64,000 nt of DNA from Agromyces sp. Marseille-P2726 (GCF_902809835.1 NZ_CADDWM010000014.1:434001-498000), one strand, 5' to 3'. Positions 8,805 to 17,614 are shown, counted from the first letter of the stretch. Program-made: numbers and translations. The notes: generated by a model from the sequence alone, not told the origin.

Positions 8805-9071
8805 ATGGTGGAACGCACTGTTCGGATCGGATCGACCCACGGCCTGCACGCACGCCCGGCCAAGCTCTTCACCCAGGCGGTCGCCGCATCGGGGTCGTCG
8901 GTCACCATCGAGAAGACCGGTGGTTCGCCCGTCAACGCGGCGAGCATCCTCGCGGTCATCGCGCAGGGCATCGACCACGGCGACGAGGTCACGCTCGTCG
9001 TCGACGGCGGCGACGAGCAGGCGGTGCTCGATCGCCTCGTCGAGCTGCTCAGCACCGACCACGACGAGTAG
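8805..9071 (+). CDS. ptsH: Phosphocarrier protein HPr
   Basis: HPr passes phosphate from Enzyme I to sugar-specific EIIA proteins. The 88-residue product has the active-site block STHGLHARPAKL with His15, and a regulatory-type Ser47 in NAASILAV, the position phosphorylated by HPr kinase in Firmicutes. The ATG at 8805 follows a GGAACCGGAA stretch. ptsI starts 45 bases downstream, so the general PTS genes are embedded in the mannitol cluster. A TACGGT hexamer at 8761-8766 might be its own -10. Confidence 0.95.
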   Translation: MVERTVRIGSTHGLHARPAKLFTQAVAASGSSVTIEKTGGSPVNAASILAVIAQGIDHGDEVTLVVDGGDEQAVLDRLVELLSTDHDE

Positions 9072-9116
9072 CTCGCGGCATCCGTCACCCAGTCGACCGA
9101 ATCGGGAGGGCGAGTG

Positions 9117-10799
9117 ATGGAGATCAGGGGAACGGGCATCGGACAGGGTGTCGCCGTCGGGCCGGTCGTGCGCATGGCCGCGCCGTTGCCGGAGCCCGTC
9201 GACCGACCGAGCCATCTCGACCCCGAGCGTGAGGCCGAGCGCGCGAGAGCCTCGATGTCGGTCGTCGCGGCGGAGCTCGCCGATCGGGGGGCGAAGGCGG
9301 GCGGCGCGGCGCAGGACGTGCTCGAGGCGCAGGCGATGATGGCCGAGGATCCCAGCCTCATCGACGAGGTGACGAAGCTGCTCGCAACCGGCAAGACCGC
9401 CGAGCGGGCCGTCTACGAGGCCTTCGCCGCGTACCGCGACCTGCTGGCAGGCATGGGCGGGTACATGGGCGAGCGCGCCGCCGACCTCGACGACATCTCG
9501 CAGCGCGTCATCGCGCACCTCCAGAAGCTGCCGGCCCCCGGCGTGCCGAACCCGGGGTACCCGTTCGTGCTCGTCGCACGCGACCTGGCACCGGCCGACA
9601 CGGCGATGCTCGACCTCGACCAGGTGCTCGGGCTGGTGACGGTCGACGGCGGGCCGACCTCGCACACCGCGATCCTCGCCCGCGAGAAGTCGATCGTCGC
9701 GGTGGTCGGGGCGACGGATGCCGCGAGCCTCGCCGACGGCGACATCGTCGTGGTCGACGCGGCCAACGACCTCGTGATCGCCCGGCCGAGCGACGCGCAG
9801 GTCGCCGACGCCGAGGCACGCATCGCCGAGCGGGCGGCCATGGAGGCGGCGCCGGTGACGCCCGGCGCGCTGGCCGACGGCACGCCCGTGCCGCTCCTTG
9901 CGAACCTGGGCTCGGCTGACGCCGCCGCCGAGGCGGTCAGGCTCGGCGCCGAGGGCGTGGGCCTGTTCCGCACCGAGTTCCTCTTCCTCGACGCGAACAC
10001 CGCGCCCAGCGTGCGAGAGCAGCAGGAGCACTACACGCGCCTGCTCACGGCGTTCCCCGGCAGGAAGGTGGTCGTGCGCGTGCTCGATGCCGGTGCCGAC
10101 AAGCCCCTCTCGTTCCTGAACGACGCCCCCGAGGACAACCCGGCGCTCGGGCTCCGCGGCATCCGCGCCCTTCGGCACTCCGAGGTGATCCTGCGCGAGC
10201 AGCTGACGGCCCTCGCGGCCGCGGATGCCGCGACCGACGCCGAGCTGTGGGTCATGGCCCCCATGGTCGCGACGGTCGACGAGACCCGCTACTTCACCAC
10301 GCTCGCGAGGGAGCTCGGCATCAAGGTCGCGGGCGTGATGGTGGAGACCCCGTCCGCGGCGCTCATCGCCGACCGTATCCTCGGCGCCTGCGACTTCGCG
10401 TCGATCGGCACCAACGACCTGACGCAGTACACGATGGCCGCCGACCGGCTGCTCGGCACCGTCGCGAACCTGCAGGATTCGTGGCATCCGGCCGTGCTCC
10501 GCCTCATCGGCGAGGTCGGCGCAGCCGGCGCGGAGCTCGGCAAGCCGGTGGGCATCTGCGGCGAGGCTGCGGCCGATCCGCTGCTCGCCGTCGTGCTCGT
10601 CGGCCTCGGCGCCACGAGCCTGTCGATGTCCCCGTCCGCCCTCGCGGACGTGCGCGCATCACTCGCGCGCTACACCCTCGGCGACGCGAAGGCGATCGCC
10701 GAGTCAGCCCTCGCCGCCGACGGCGCGGCCGAGGCGAAGCAGGCGGCCCGTCGGGCCGCCGAATCCGCACCCACCGCCAGCGGCACCACGGTGTCGTGA
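9117..10799 (+). CDS. ptsI: Phosphoenolpyruvate-protein phosphotransferase (PTS Enzyme I)
   Basis: Enzyme I takes phosphate from PEP and phosphorylates HPr. GGGAGG (9104-9109) is best spaced for the ATG at 9117; a GTG three bases further upstream is possible. The 560 residues show the HPr-binding N-terminal helices, the swivelling His domain with catalytic His183 in GGPTSHTAILAR, and the PEP-binding TIM-barrel with GLFRTEFLF, SIGTNDLTQY and the catalytic Cys481 in GICGEAAADP. It is slightly shorter than E. coli EI. An Ala-rich C-terminal tail is present. Confidence 0.95.
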   Translation: MEIRGTGIGQGVAVGPVVRMAAPLPEPVDRPSHLDPEREAERARASMSVVAAELADRGAKAGGAAQDVLEAQAMMAEDPSLIDEVTKLLATGKTAERAVYEAFAAYRDLLAGMGGYMGERAADLDDISQRVIAHLQKLPAPGVPNPGYPFVLVARDLAPADTAMLDLDQVLGLVTVDGGPTSHTAILAREKSIVAVVGATDAASLADGDIVVVDAANDLVIARPSDAQVADAEARIAERAAMEAAPVTPGALADGTPVPLLANLGSADAAAEAVRLGAEGVGLFRTEFLFLDANTAPSVREQQEHYTRLLTAFPGRKVVVRVLDAGADKPLSFLNDAPEDNPALGLRGIRALRHSEVILREQLTALAAADAATDAELWVMAPMVATVDETRYFTTLARELGIKVAGVMVETPSAALIADRILGACDFASIGTNDLTQYTMAADRLLGTVANLQDSWHPAVLRLIGEVGAAGAELGKPVGICGEAAADPLLAVVLVGLGATSLSMSPSALADVRASLARYTLGDAKAIAESALAADGAAEAKQAARRAAESAPTASGTTVS

Positions 10800-10823
10800 C
10801 CCACACCAGCACAGGAGGCAGCC

Positions 10824-12377
10824 ATGACGACGACGTCAGCTGAGGCCAAGCGACCCGGGGGAGCCCGAGTCCACGTCCAGAGATTCGGAACCTTCCTCAG
10901 CGGCATGATCATGCCGAACATTCCCGCGCTCATCGCGTGGGGCATCTTCACCGCGTTCTTCATCGCCGTCGGGTGGACGCCGAACGCGGACCTCGCGACC
11001 ATCGTCGGTCCGTTCATCCACTACCTGCTGCCGATCCTGATCGGCTACACGGGCGGCTCGATGGTCTACGGCATCCGCGGCGGCGTGGTCGGCAGCATCG
11101 CGACCTTCGGTGCGATCGCCGGATCCGACCTGCTGATCGCCCAGGTGAACGCGACCCTGCCCGAGGACAACCAGCTCGGCCAGATCCACATGTTCATCGG
11201 GGCGATGATCCTCGGCCCGCTCGCGGCGTGGACTATGAAGCGGATCGACTCGATCTGGGAGGGCAAGGTCCGGGCGGGCTTCGAGATGCTCGTGAACATG
11301 TTCTCGGCCGGCATCTGGGGCTTCGTCATGGCCATCGTCGGGTTCTACCCGGTCGCGTGGCTCGTGAACGGCATCATGAACGCCCTCTCGGGCGCCGTGA
11401 ACTGGCTCGTCGAGACGAACCTGCTGCCACTGACCAGCGTCATCATCGAGCCGGCCAAGGTGCTGTTCCTGAACAATGCGATCAATCACGGCGTGCTCAC
11501 CCCGCTGGGTCTCTCGGAGGCGGCCCAGGACGGCTCGTCGATCCTGTTCCTGCTCGAGGCGAACCCCGGCCCCGGCGTCGGCCTGCTGCTGGCGTTCACG
11601 TTCTTCGGCATCGGCGCGGCGAGGGCGTCGGCACCCGGGGCGGCCGTGATCCAGTTCTTCGGCGGCATCCACGAGGTGTACTTCCCGTTCGCCCTGATGA
11701 AGCCGATCCTGATCGTGGCGCTCATCGCGGGCGGCATGACCGGGGTCACCACGAACATGCTCCTCGGCGGCGCCCTCCGTGCACCCGCTGCGCCGGGCAG
11801 TATCATCGCGGTGATCGCGCAGACCGCGCCGGGGGCGTACTTGGCGGTCATCCTCTCGGTCGTCCTCTCGGCGGCGGTGACGTTCGCCATCTCGGCGGTC
11901 ATCCTCCGCGCGTCACGGAAGCGCGACCTCGAGGCGATGGCCGTCACGGATGACGCCTTCGGCGCCGCGATCACCCAGACGGAGGCGGCCAAGGGCAAGA
12001 CCTCCGATGCCCTTTCGAACCTGCGCGGCGGCGCCGCGACCCAGGCGGGAGGAGGCGGCGGTCCCGCGACCGGCACGATGAGGGAGATCAAGAACGTCGT
12101 GTTCGCCTGCGACGCCGGCATGGGATCATCCGCGATGGGCGCGAGCGTCCTGCGCAACAAGATCAACAAGGCGGGCATCGAGGATGTCACGGTCGTCAAC
12201 AAGGCGATCGCGAACCTCGACTCGTCGGCCGATCTCGTGATCACGCAGAACCAGCTGACGGAACGGGCACGTCACCAGACGCCCGACGCCGTCCACATCT
12301 CGGTCGACAACTTCATGAACTCGCCGCGGTACGACGAGGTCGTCGAGTTGATCGAGGCGCAGAGGGAGGACCGCTGA
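10824..12377 (+). CDS. mtlA: PTS mannitol transporter subunit EIICB
   Basis: This is a membrane permease that phosphorylates mannitol during uptake. The ATG at 10824 has AGGAGG just upstream (10812-10817). The 517 residues comprise an EIIC membrane domain (about 20-360, starting FGTFLSGMIMPNIPALIAWG and with several hydrophobic helices), a linker, and a C-terminal EIIB domain from about 420 with phospho-Cys429 in FACDAGMGSSAMGAS. The EIIA domain found fused in E. coli MtlA is absent; it is encoded separately by mtlF, as is common in Gram-positive bacteria. Confidence 0.95.
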   Translation: MTTTSAEAKRPGGARVHVQRFGTFLSGMIMPNIPALIAWGIFTAFFIAVGWTPNADLATIVGPFIHYLLPILIGYTGGSMVYGIRGGVVGSIATFGAIAGSDLLIAQVNATLPEDNQLGQIHMFIGAMILGPLAAWTMKRIDSIWEGKVRAGFEMLVNMFSAGIWGFVMAIVGFYPVAWLVNGIMNALSGAVNWLVETNLLPLTSVIIEPAKVLFLNNAINHGVLTPLGLSEAAQDGSSILFLLEANPGPGVGLLLAFTFFGIGAARASAPGAAVIQFFGGIHEVYFPFALMKPILIVALIAGGMTGVTTNMLLGGALRAPAAPGSIIAVIAQTAPGAYLAVILSVVLSAAVTFAISAVILRASRKRDLEAMAVTDDAFGAAITQTEAAKGKTSDALSNLRGGAATQAGGGGGPATGTMREIKNVVFACDAGMGSSAMGASVLRNKINKAGIEDVTVVNKAIANLDSSADLVITQNQLTERARHQTPDAVHISVDNFMNSPRYDEVVELIEAQREDR

Positions 12378-12514
12378 CGATCGCCACCGGATGACCCGCC
12401 GCCCGGGTCGCGACACCGCACTCGCTGCGACGTCCGCGGCCCGGGCGGTCGCGTCATCCGCTCACCCCCACCCGACCCGAATCCAGCACGGCCGACGAAG
12501 AAGGAGCATCACCC
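12378..12514 (+). other. mtlA-mtlF spacer with long imperfect stem-loop
   Basis: This 137-base spacer holds two arms, 12388-12412 and 12435-12460, that are nearly complementary: 8-bp and 9-bp perfect blocks (CGGATGAC, CCGCCCGGG) plus a further 5 bases, around a 22-base loop. It could set the relative expression of the membrane and soluble subunits by mRNA processing or partial termination. AAGAAGGAGC precedes mtlF. Confidence 0.55.
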
Positions 12515-12955
12515 ATGACCGACCAGATCCTGGCACCCGAGAACGTCCTGATCGTGCCGGGCGGCGCCACCCGCGACGAGGCGATCCGCGAGGCGGGGCG
12601 CGTGCTCGTCGAGGCGGGCGCCGTCGAGCCGTCGTACGTCGACTCCATGCTGGAACGCGAATCCACCGTCTCGACCTACATGGGGAACTGGCTGGCGATC
12701 CCGCATGGAACCAACGAGGCGAAGGACCTCATCAGGAAGTCCGCGCTCTCGCTGCTGCGGTACGAGCAGCCGATCGACTGGGGCGGCGAGCCGACGCGGT
12801 TCGTCGTCGGCATCGCGGGCCTCGGCGACGAGCATCTCGAGATCCTGTCGAAGATCGCCATCGTGTTCTCGGACGAGGACCAGGTGAACACGCTGCTCGC
12901 CGCCGGTTCGAGCGACGAGCTCCACGCCCTCCTCTCCGGGGTGAACGACGCGTGA
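12515..12955 (+). CDS. mtlF: PTS mannitol-specific EIIA protein
   Basis: EIIA transfers phosphate from HPr to the EIIB domain of MtlA. The 146-residue product has phospho-His64 in LAIPHGTNEAK, the family signature, and the downstream IDWGGEP and LGDEHLEILSKIA blocks. The ATG at 12515 follows AGAAGGAG. Its stop overlaps the mtlD start by four bases (GTGA), indicating coupled translation with the enzyme that uses the transported product. Confidence 0.95.
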   Translation: MTDQILAPENVLIVPGGATRDEAIREAGRVLVEAGAVEPSYVDSMLERESTVSTYMGNWLAIPHGTNEAKDLIRKSALSLLRYEQPIDWGGEPTRFVVGIAGLGDEHLEILSKIAIVFSDEDQVNTLLAAGSSDELHALLSGVNDA

Positions 12956-14100
12956 AGGCCGTCCATTTCGGCGCGGGCAACATCGGCCGCGGCTTCGTGG
13001 GGCTCCTGCTCCACGAAGCCGGCTACGAGGTGGTGTTCGCCGACGTCGACGCCGAGCTCATCGATGCGCTCGCGGCATCCGGCCGGTACACGGTCCACGA
13101 GGTGGGGGAGGGCGCCCGCGACCGGGTCGTCGACGGATACCGCGCCATCGACAGCAGCACGGATGCCGCGGCGCTCCTCGACGAGCTGAAGACCGCCGAT
13201 GTCGTCACCACGGCCGTCGGCCCGACGATCCTGCGGTTCATTGCGCCGCACCTCGTCATGGCCCTGCGCGAGCGCCTCGCGGATGCCCCGCCGCTCGCCA
13301 TCATGGCGTGCGAGAACGCGATCAACGCGACCGACCGGCTCCGTGACGAGATGGCGTCGCTGTCGAGTCCCGAGGAGTGGCCGACGCTCGCCTCCCGAGC
13401 GGTGTTCGCCAACACCGCCGTCGATCGGATCGTCCCCGGACAGGCCGAGGCGGGGCTCGACGTCACCGTCGAGACGTTCTTCGAATGGGCGATCGAGGAG
13501 GCGCCGTTCGGGTCGCGCGTGCCGCAGATCCCAGGCGCGCACTTCGTCGCCGACCTCGCCCCGTACATCGAGCGGAAGCTCTTCACCGTGAACACCGGGC
13601 ACGCCGCGACCGCCTACTTCGGCTTCGTCGCCGGGCACGAGCGGATCGCCGACGCCCTTGCCGATCCGACGGTCGCCGAGGCCGTCGAGCGTGCGCTTGG
13701 CGAGACCTCCGCGCTCATCGTGGCCAAGCACGACTTCACCGAGTCGGAACAACGGCAGTACCGCGCGACGATCCTCGAGCGGTTCCACAATCCCGAGCTG
13801 CCCGACACGGTCGAGCGGGTCGGACGCCAGCCGCTGCGCAAGCTCGGCCGTCATGAGCGGTTCGTGGGGCCCGCAGCCGAGCTGGCGGCGCGCGGGCTCG
13901 CCGTCGACGGGCTCCTCGGCGCCATCGGGGCTGCGCTGCGGTTCGACGTCCCGTCGGATCCCGAGAGCGTCGAGCTGCAGGAGCTGCTCCGGAGCCGTGA
14001 CGCGCCGACGTTCGTCGACGACGTGACGGGCATCTCGGCGGGGCATCCGCTCGCCGACCGACTGGTCGAGGTCGTCGCGGCGAGACAGGTCGGCGACTGA
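12952..14100 (+). CDS. mtlD: Mannitol-1-phosphate 5-dehydrogenase
   Basis: MtlD oxidises mannitol 1-phosphate to fructose 6-phosphate with NAD+. The GTG at 12952 begins [17 protein letters not shown], the Rossmann NAD-binding signature of the family; the frame is open upstream only as an mtlF shadow. The product is 382 residues, the usual size. The catalytic region includes [16 protein letters not shown], with the conserved Lys/Asn/His positions of polyol-specific long-chain dehydrogenases. It is the last gene of the mannitol cluster; infA follows after about 200 bases. Confidence 0.96.
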   Translation: MKAVHFGAGNIGRGFVGLLLHEAGYEVVFADVDAELIDALAASGRYTVHEVGEGARDRVVDGYRAIDSSTDAAALLDELKTADVVTTAVGPTILRFIAPHLVMALRERLADAPPLAIMACENAINATDRLRDEMASLSSPEEWPTLASRAVFANTAVDRIVPGQAEAGLDVTVETFFEWAIEEAPFGSRVPQIPGAHFVADLAPYIERKLFTVNTGHAATAYFGFVAGHERIADALADPTVAEAVERALGETSALIVAKHDFTESEQRQYRATILERFHNPELPDTVERVGRQPLRKLGRHERFVGPAAELAARGLAVDGLLGAIGAALRFDVPSDPESVELQELLRSRDAPTFVDDVTGISAGHPLADRLVEVVAARQVGD

Positions 14101-14306
14101 GCGTCGCGCGGCCGCGCCGCTCGTGCGTGGCCGACCGGCGGCATCCGCGTCTCGACTGGCGAATCGCGCCCGAATCGCCTATAGTTGACCCTTGGTGTTT
14201 CTGCACGCCCGCTTCGGCATGCCCGATGGCCCCGCCAGACGGATCCGTCGTCGTGCGCAACATCATCGCACGACCAGCATCCCAAACCGCAAGCGATAGT
14301 GAGGCT
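14101..14306 (+). promoter_or_regulatory. mtlD-infA spacer with infA promoter candidate
   Basis: This 206-base spacer contains TATAGT at 14180-14185, the best -10 hexamer in the area, followed by TTGACC. A matching -35 seventeen bases upstream is poor (TGGCGA). The predicted 5' leader would be about 115 bases. A promoter is expected here because the mtl cluster separates infA from the upstream spc operon. Confidence 0.5.
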
Positions 14307-14528
14307 ATGGCCAAGAAAGACGGCGTCATCGAGATCGAAGGCTCGGTCATCGAGGCACTCCCGAACGCGATGTTCCGGGTGGAGCTCACGAACGGGCACA
14401 AGGTCCTCGCGCACATCTCAGGCAAGATGCGCCAGCACTACATCCGCATCCTCCCCGAGGACCGCGTGATCGTCGAGTTGAGCCCGTACGACCTGACGCG
14501 CGGCCGCATCGTCTACCGCTACAAGTGA
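14307..14528 (+). CDS. infA: Translation initiation factor IF-1
   Basis: IF-1 binds the ribosomal A site during initiation. The ATG at 14307 gives a 73-residue protein [20 protein letters not shown] that matches the OB-fold IF-1 family end to end and terminates GRIVYRYK. The frame extends upstream to 14127 but that part has no IF-1 similarity. rpmJ lies 68 bases downstream, the usual infA-rpmJ pairing. Confidence 0.97.
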   Translation: MAKKDGVIEIEGSVIEALPNAMFRVELTNGHKVLAHISGKMRQHYIRILPEDRVIVELSPYDLTRGRIVYRYK

Positions 14529-14596
14529 GGCCTGCTGGAAAGTAACGGCCCGCGGCATCCCGTGGGTACGAGGACAGCGAGAACCAAGGAACAACT

Positions 14597-14710
14597 GTGA
14601 AGGTCAACCCCTCCGTCAAGCGCATCTGCGACAAGTGCAAGGTCATCCGCCGCCACGGCCGCGTCATGGTGATCTGCGAGAACCCGCGTCACAAGCAGCG
14701 TCAGGGCTGA
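14597..14710 (+). CDS. rpmJ: 50S ribosomal protein L36
   Basis: L36 is the smallest large-subunit protein. The GTG at 14597 encodes 37 residues, [20 protein letters not shown] through HKQRQG. Cys11, Cys14, Cys27 and His32 form the zinc-binding C+ type motif. GTG starts are usual for this gene in actinobacteria. AGGAACAA (14588-14595) precedes it. Confidence 0.96.
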   Translation: MKVNPSVKRICDKCKVIRRHGRVMVICENPRHKQRQG

Positions 14711-14716
14711 ACCGGA

Positions 14717-14743
14717 GGATGAGGCTGCGAAGCAGGCTCATCC
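14717..14743 (+). terminator. Hairpin after rpmJ
   Basis: A 12-bp stem with one mismatch (GGATGAGGCTGC, 14717-14728, with 14732-14743) and a GAA loop lies 7 bases after the rpmJ stop, with an outer AACC/GGTT pairing. There is no T-run, so it may terminate weakly or act as a processing site before rpsM. Confidence 0.5.
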
Positions 14744-14755
14744 GCAGGTTCAGGG

Positions 14756-14792
14756 TCGAGTAGCGCCGCGCGAAGCGCGACGCGTATCGAGA
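14756..14792 (+). repeat. Dispersed intergenic palindrome, copy 1
   Basis: This element begins TCGAGTAGC and ends GTATCGAGA, with a GC-rich self-complementary centre (GCCGCGCGAAGCGCGACGC). It has the same termini as the copies at 15789, 15818 and 40517. It lies between rpmJ and rpsM. Confidence 0.75.
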
Positions 14793-14846
14793 TCCGAGTC
14801 GCACACACAACTGAACACCGCATCGGCAACGTCAGAACTCTTCACC

Positions 14847-14879
14847 GGTCTCGAGACGCGACTTCGTCGCTCCTCGACC
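14847..14879 (-). repeat. Dispersed intergenic palindrome, copy 2 (diverged, opposite orientation)
   Basis: It reads GGTCTCGAGACGCG...CGCTCCTCGACC on the plus strand, so it is a diverged copy in inverted orientation to the one at 14756. The two copies bracket the 54 bases 14793-14846 of the rpmJ-rpsM spacer. Confidence 0.6.
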
Positions 14880-14960
14880 CGCAGAGAGGGACACCTCGGG
14901 TCGGAGGCCCGGGCACCGGCGTTGCTCCACACCTCCACTTCGAATCAGGAGAAGCCACAC

Positions 14961-15341
14961 ATGGCACGTCTGGCAGGAGTCGACATCCCGCGCGAGAAGC
15001 GCGTGGAGATCGCACTGACCTACATCTACGGCGTCGGCCGCACGCGAGCGCTCATCACGCTCGCCGAGACCGGCATCGACGGCAACATCCGCGTGAGAGA
15101 TCTGAGCGACGAGCAGCTCGTCGCCCTCCGCGACTACATCGAGGCCAACTTCAAGGTCGAGGGTGACCTCCGCCGCGAGGTGGCCGCCGACATCCGCCGC
15201 AAGGTTGAGATCGGATCGTACGAGGGCCTGCGCCACCGTCGCGGCCTCCCGGTCCGTGGTCAGCGCACCAAGACCAATGCTCGTACCCGCAAGGGCCCGA
15301 AGCGCACCGTCGCCGGCAAGAAGAAGGCCGGCCGCAAGTAA
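14961..15341 (+). CDS. rpsM: 30S ribosomal protein S13
   Basis: S13 sits in the small-subunit head and contacts the large subunit and P-site tRNA. The start is the ATG at 14961 ([20 protein letters not shown]) with AGGAGAAG upstream; the frame opens earlier but without S13 similarity. The 126-residue product has the helix-turn-helix [11 protein letters not shown] and the C-terminal signature [20 protein letters not shown]. The first gene of the alpha operon, it is followed by rpsK after 32 bases. Confidence 0.97.
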   Translation: MARLAGVDIPREKRVEIALTYIYGVGRTRALITLAETGIDGNIRVRDLSDEQLVALRDYIEANFKVEGDLRREVAADIRRKVEIGSYEGLRHRRGLPVRGQRTKTNARTRKGPKRTVAGKKKAGRK

Positions 15342-15373
15342 CCGCTTGTCGCCAGATCTAGGAGATTTCACAC

Positions 15374-15772
15374 ATGGCAGCACCCAAGTCGGCTACTCGC
15401 AAGCCGCGCAAGAAGGAGAAGAAGAACGTCGCCGTGGGCCAGGCCCACATCAAGTCGACGTTCAACAACACGATCGTCTCGATCACCGACACCAACGGTG
15501 CCGTGATCAGCTGGGCCTCCTCGGGGGGCGTCGGCTTCAAGGGTTCGCGCAAGTCGACGCCGTTCGCCGCGCAGCTCGCCGCCGAGTCCGCTGCGCGCCA
15601 GGCGCAGGAGCACGGCATGAAGAAGGTCGACGTCTTCGTCAAGGGCCCCGGTTCGGGCCGTGAGACCGCGATCCGCTCCCTCCAGGCCGCGGGCCTCGAG
15701 GTCGGCAGCATCAACGACGTGACGCCCCAGGCGCACAACGGCTGCCGCCCGCCCAAGCGCCGCCGCGTCTAG
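15374..15772 (+). CDS. rpsK: 30S ribosomal protein S11
   Basis: S11 forms part of the small-subunit platform. The 132-residue product has a basic N-terminus ([17 protein letters not shown]), the core signature [13 protein letters not shown] and the C-terminal GINDVTP-like block ([21 protein letters not shown]). AGGAGA precedes the ATG. In many bacteria rpsD follows, but here the next gene is rpoA across a spacer filled with palindromic repeats. Confidence 0.97.
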   Translation: MAAPKSATRKPRKKEKKNVAVGQAHIKSTFNNTIVSITDTNGAVISWASSGGVGFKGSRKSTPFAAQLAAESAARQAQEHGMKKVDVFVKGPGSGRETAIRSLQAAGLEVGSINDVTPQAHNGCRPPKRRRV

Positions 15773-15788
15773 TCCTCCGTTCCGGTGA

Positions 15789-15814
15789 TCGAGTAGGCCG
15801 AAGGCCGTATCGAG
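15789..15814 (+). repeat. Dispersed intergenic palindrome, copy 3 (short)
   Basis: A short version, TCGAGTAGGCCGAAGGCCGTATCGAG, keeps the TCGAGTA and GTATCGAG ends around a GGCC-GAA-GGCC hairpin. It directly precedes copy 4 in the rpsK-rpoA spacer. Confidence 0.7.
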
Positions 15815-15817
15815 TTC

Positions 15818-15863
15818 GGTCTCGATACGCGTCCGGCTACGCCGGGCGCTACTCGACCACCGG
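15818..15863 (-). repeat. Dispersed intergenic palindrome, copy 4
   Basis: It reads GGTCTCGATACGCG...GCTACTCGACCACCGG on the plus strand, inverted relative to copy 3. Together the pair fills much of the 170-base rpsK-rpoA spacer, the position where rpsD is found in many other bacteria. Confidence 0.75.
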
Positions 15864-15942
15864 CGCCACGTTCTCTCACAACTCAAGATCCTCGTACCTC
15901 GCAGGTGTCATATAGCGGACACCCTGCCGAAAGGAATCAACA

Positions 15943-16929
15943 GTGCTGATCGCACAGCGCCCGACGCTCACCGAAGAGAACATCTCGGAGTTCCGTTCGC
16001 GTTTCGTGATCGAGCCCCTCGAGCCGGGCTTCGGTTACACCCTGGGCAACTCCCTCCGTCGCACCCTCCTCTCCTCCATCCCCGGCGCCGCCGTGACGAG
16101 CATCCGCATCGACGGCGTGCTGCACGAGTTCTCGACCGTCCCGGGCGTGAAGGAGGACGTGACCGAGATCATCCTCAACATCAAGAACCTCGTCGTCTCG
16201 AGCGAGCACGACGAGCCGATCACGGCCTATCTGCGCAAGCAGGGCGCCGGTGAGGTCACCGCGGCCGACATCTCCGCACCGGCCGGAGTCGAGGTGCACA
16301 ACCCCGAACTCGTCATCGCGACGCTCAACGACTCCGCGAAGTTCGAGCTCGAGCTCACGATCGAGCGCGGCCGCGGCTACGTGTCGGCCAGCCAGAACCG
16401 CAACGAGTACTCCGAGGCCGGTCAGATCCCGGTCGACTCGATCTACTCGCCCGTGCTCAAGGTCACGTACCGCGTCGAGGCCACTCGTGCCGGTGAGCGC
16501 ACCGACTTCGACCGCCTCGTGGTGGACGTCGAGACGAAGCCCGCCATCTCCCCGCGCGACGCCATCGCCTCGGCGGGTCGCACGCTGACCGAGCTGTTCG
16601 GGCTCGCGCGCGAGCTCAACGTCGCGGCCGAGGGCATCGAGATCGGCCCCGCGCCGGTCGACGCCGTGCTCTCCAGCGAGCTGTCCATCCCGATCGAAGA
16701 CCTCGACCTTTCGGTTCGCAGCTACAACTGCCTGAAGCGCGAGGGCATCAACACGGTCTCCGAGCTCGTCGCCCTCTCGGAATCGCAGCTCATGAACATC
16801 CGGAACTTCGGGCAGAAGTCGGTGGATGAGGTCAAGGACAAGCTCACCGAGATGGGTCTCTCCCTGAAGGACTCCGTGCCCGGATTCGACGGCGCCCACT
16901 TCTACACGGGCTTCGACGACGAGAACTAG
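15943..16929 (+). CDS. rpoA: DNA-directed RNA polymerase subunit alpha
   Basis: The alpha dimer scaffolds RNA polymerase assembly, and its C-terminal domain contacts UP elements and activators. The GTG at 15943 follows GAAAGGAA. The 328 residues have the N-terminal assembly domain ([20 protein letters not shown], near 25-45) and an alpha-CTD from about 245 ([20 protein letters not shown], then [14 protein letters not shown]). The length is normal. rplQ follows after 46 bases. Confidence 0.98.
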   Translation: MLIAQRPTLTEENISEFRSRFVIEPLEPGFGYTLGNSLRRTLLSSIPGAAVTSIRIDGVLHEFSTVPGVKEDVTEIILNIKNLVVSSEHDEPITAYLRKQGAGEVTAADISAPAGVEVHNPELVIATLNDSAKFELELTIERGRGYVSASQNRNEYSEAGQIPVDSIYSPVLKVTYRVEATRAGERTDFDRLVVDVETKPAISPRDAIASAGRTLTELFGLARELNVAAEGIEIGPAPVDAVLSSELSIPIEDLDLSVRSYNCLKREGINTVSELVALSESQLMNIRNFGQKSVDEVKDKLTEMGLSLKDSVPGFDGAHFYTGFDDEN

Positions 16930-16975
16930 GCGCTCGCCCGCCACACCGACCCCCCACCACTGGAGATAACGAACC

Positions 16976-17530
16976 ATGCCGAAGCCCAACAAGGGTCCCC
17001 GCCTCGGAGGCGGTCCCGCGCACGAGCGGCTCCTGCTCGCCAACCTCGCCGCCGCGCTCTACACGCACGAGCGGATCACCACCACCGAGACGAAGGCCAA
17101 GCGCCTGCGGCCCCTCGCCGAGCGCCTGATCACGTTCGCGAAGCGCGGCGACCTGCACGCCCGCCGTCGCGTGCTGTCGGTGATCGGCGACAAGTCGGTC
17201 GTGCACAAGCTGTTCACCGAGATCGCGCCGCAGGTGGCCGACCGTGAGGGCGGGTACACCCGCATCACGAAGATCGGCAACCGCAAGGGCGACAACGCGC
17301 CCATGGCGGTCATCGAGCTCGTGCTCGAGCCCGTGACCCCGAAGCAGCGCGCAGCCAAGCCGGCCGCCGCTCCCGCCGCCGACGAGGCCCCTGCAGCGGA
17401 GCCCGTGGCCGAGGAGACGCCCGAAGAGGTCGTCACCGAGGGCGAGGCCACGGTCGACGAGGCCGTCGGCGCCGAGGCGTCGGAGGAGTCGGCCGAGGCT
17501 CCGGTCGAGGAGCCTGCCGAGGCCAAGTAG
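16976..17530 (+). CDS. rplQ: 50S ribosomal protein L17 with acidic C-terminal tail
   Basis: L17 lies near the polypeptide exit tunnel. The body (residues 1 to about 121, [20 protein letters not shown] to [12 protein letters not shown]) is ordinary. Residues 122-184 add a low-complexity tail rich in Ala, Glu, Val and Pro. Such Ala/Glu tails are common on actinobacterial L17. A strong hairpin follows the stop at 17546-17577, marking the end of the alpha operon. Confidence 0.96.
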   Translation: MPKPNKGPRLGGGPAHERLLLANLAAALYTHERITTTETKAKRLRPLAERLITFAKRGDLHARRRVLSVIGDKSVVHKLFTEIAPQVADREGGYTRITKIGNRKGDNAPMAVIELVLEPVTPKQRAAKPAAAPAADEAPAAEPVAEETPEEVVTEGEATVDEAVGAEASEESAEAPVEEPAEAK

Positions 17531-17545
17531 CCGCAAGGACTCCGC

Positions 17546-17577
17546 GAGGGCCGCGCTGCATCTGCAGTGCGGCCCTC
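17546..17577 (+). terminator. Terminator hairpin after rplQ
   Basis: A 15-bp stem with a single G-T pair (17546-17560 with 17563-17577, arm GAGGGCCGCGCTGCA) closes a two-base loop 15 bases after the rplQ stop. A T-run is lacking, as is frequent in high-GC genomes. Confidence 0.75.
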
Positions 17578-17602
17578 CTGCGTCCCAGGCGGTGCCCGGC
17601 CG

Positions 17603-17614
17603 TAGGCTGGTCGC
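17603..17614 (+). promoter_or_regulatory. Leaderless promoter of truA
   Basis: TAGGCT (17603-17608) lies exactly 6 bases before the truA ATG (17615) and there is no ribosome-binding site, so transcription probably starts at or next to the start codon. Confidence 0.65.

Noticed and set aside
8710-9117. Plus-strand frame of 135 codons overlapping ptsH
   Set aside because: Out of frame with ptsH, Arg/Ser-rich, no similarity; HPr with His15 is the real gene.
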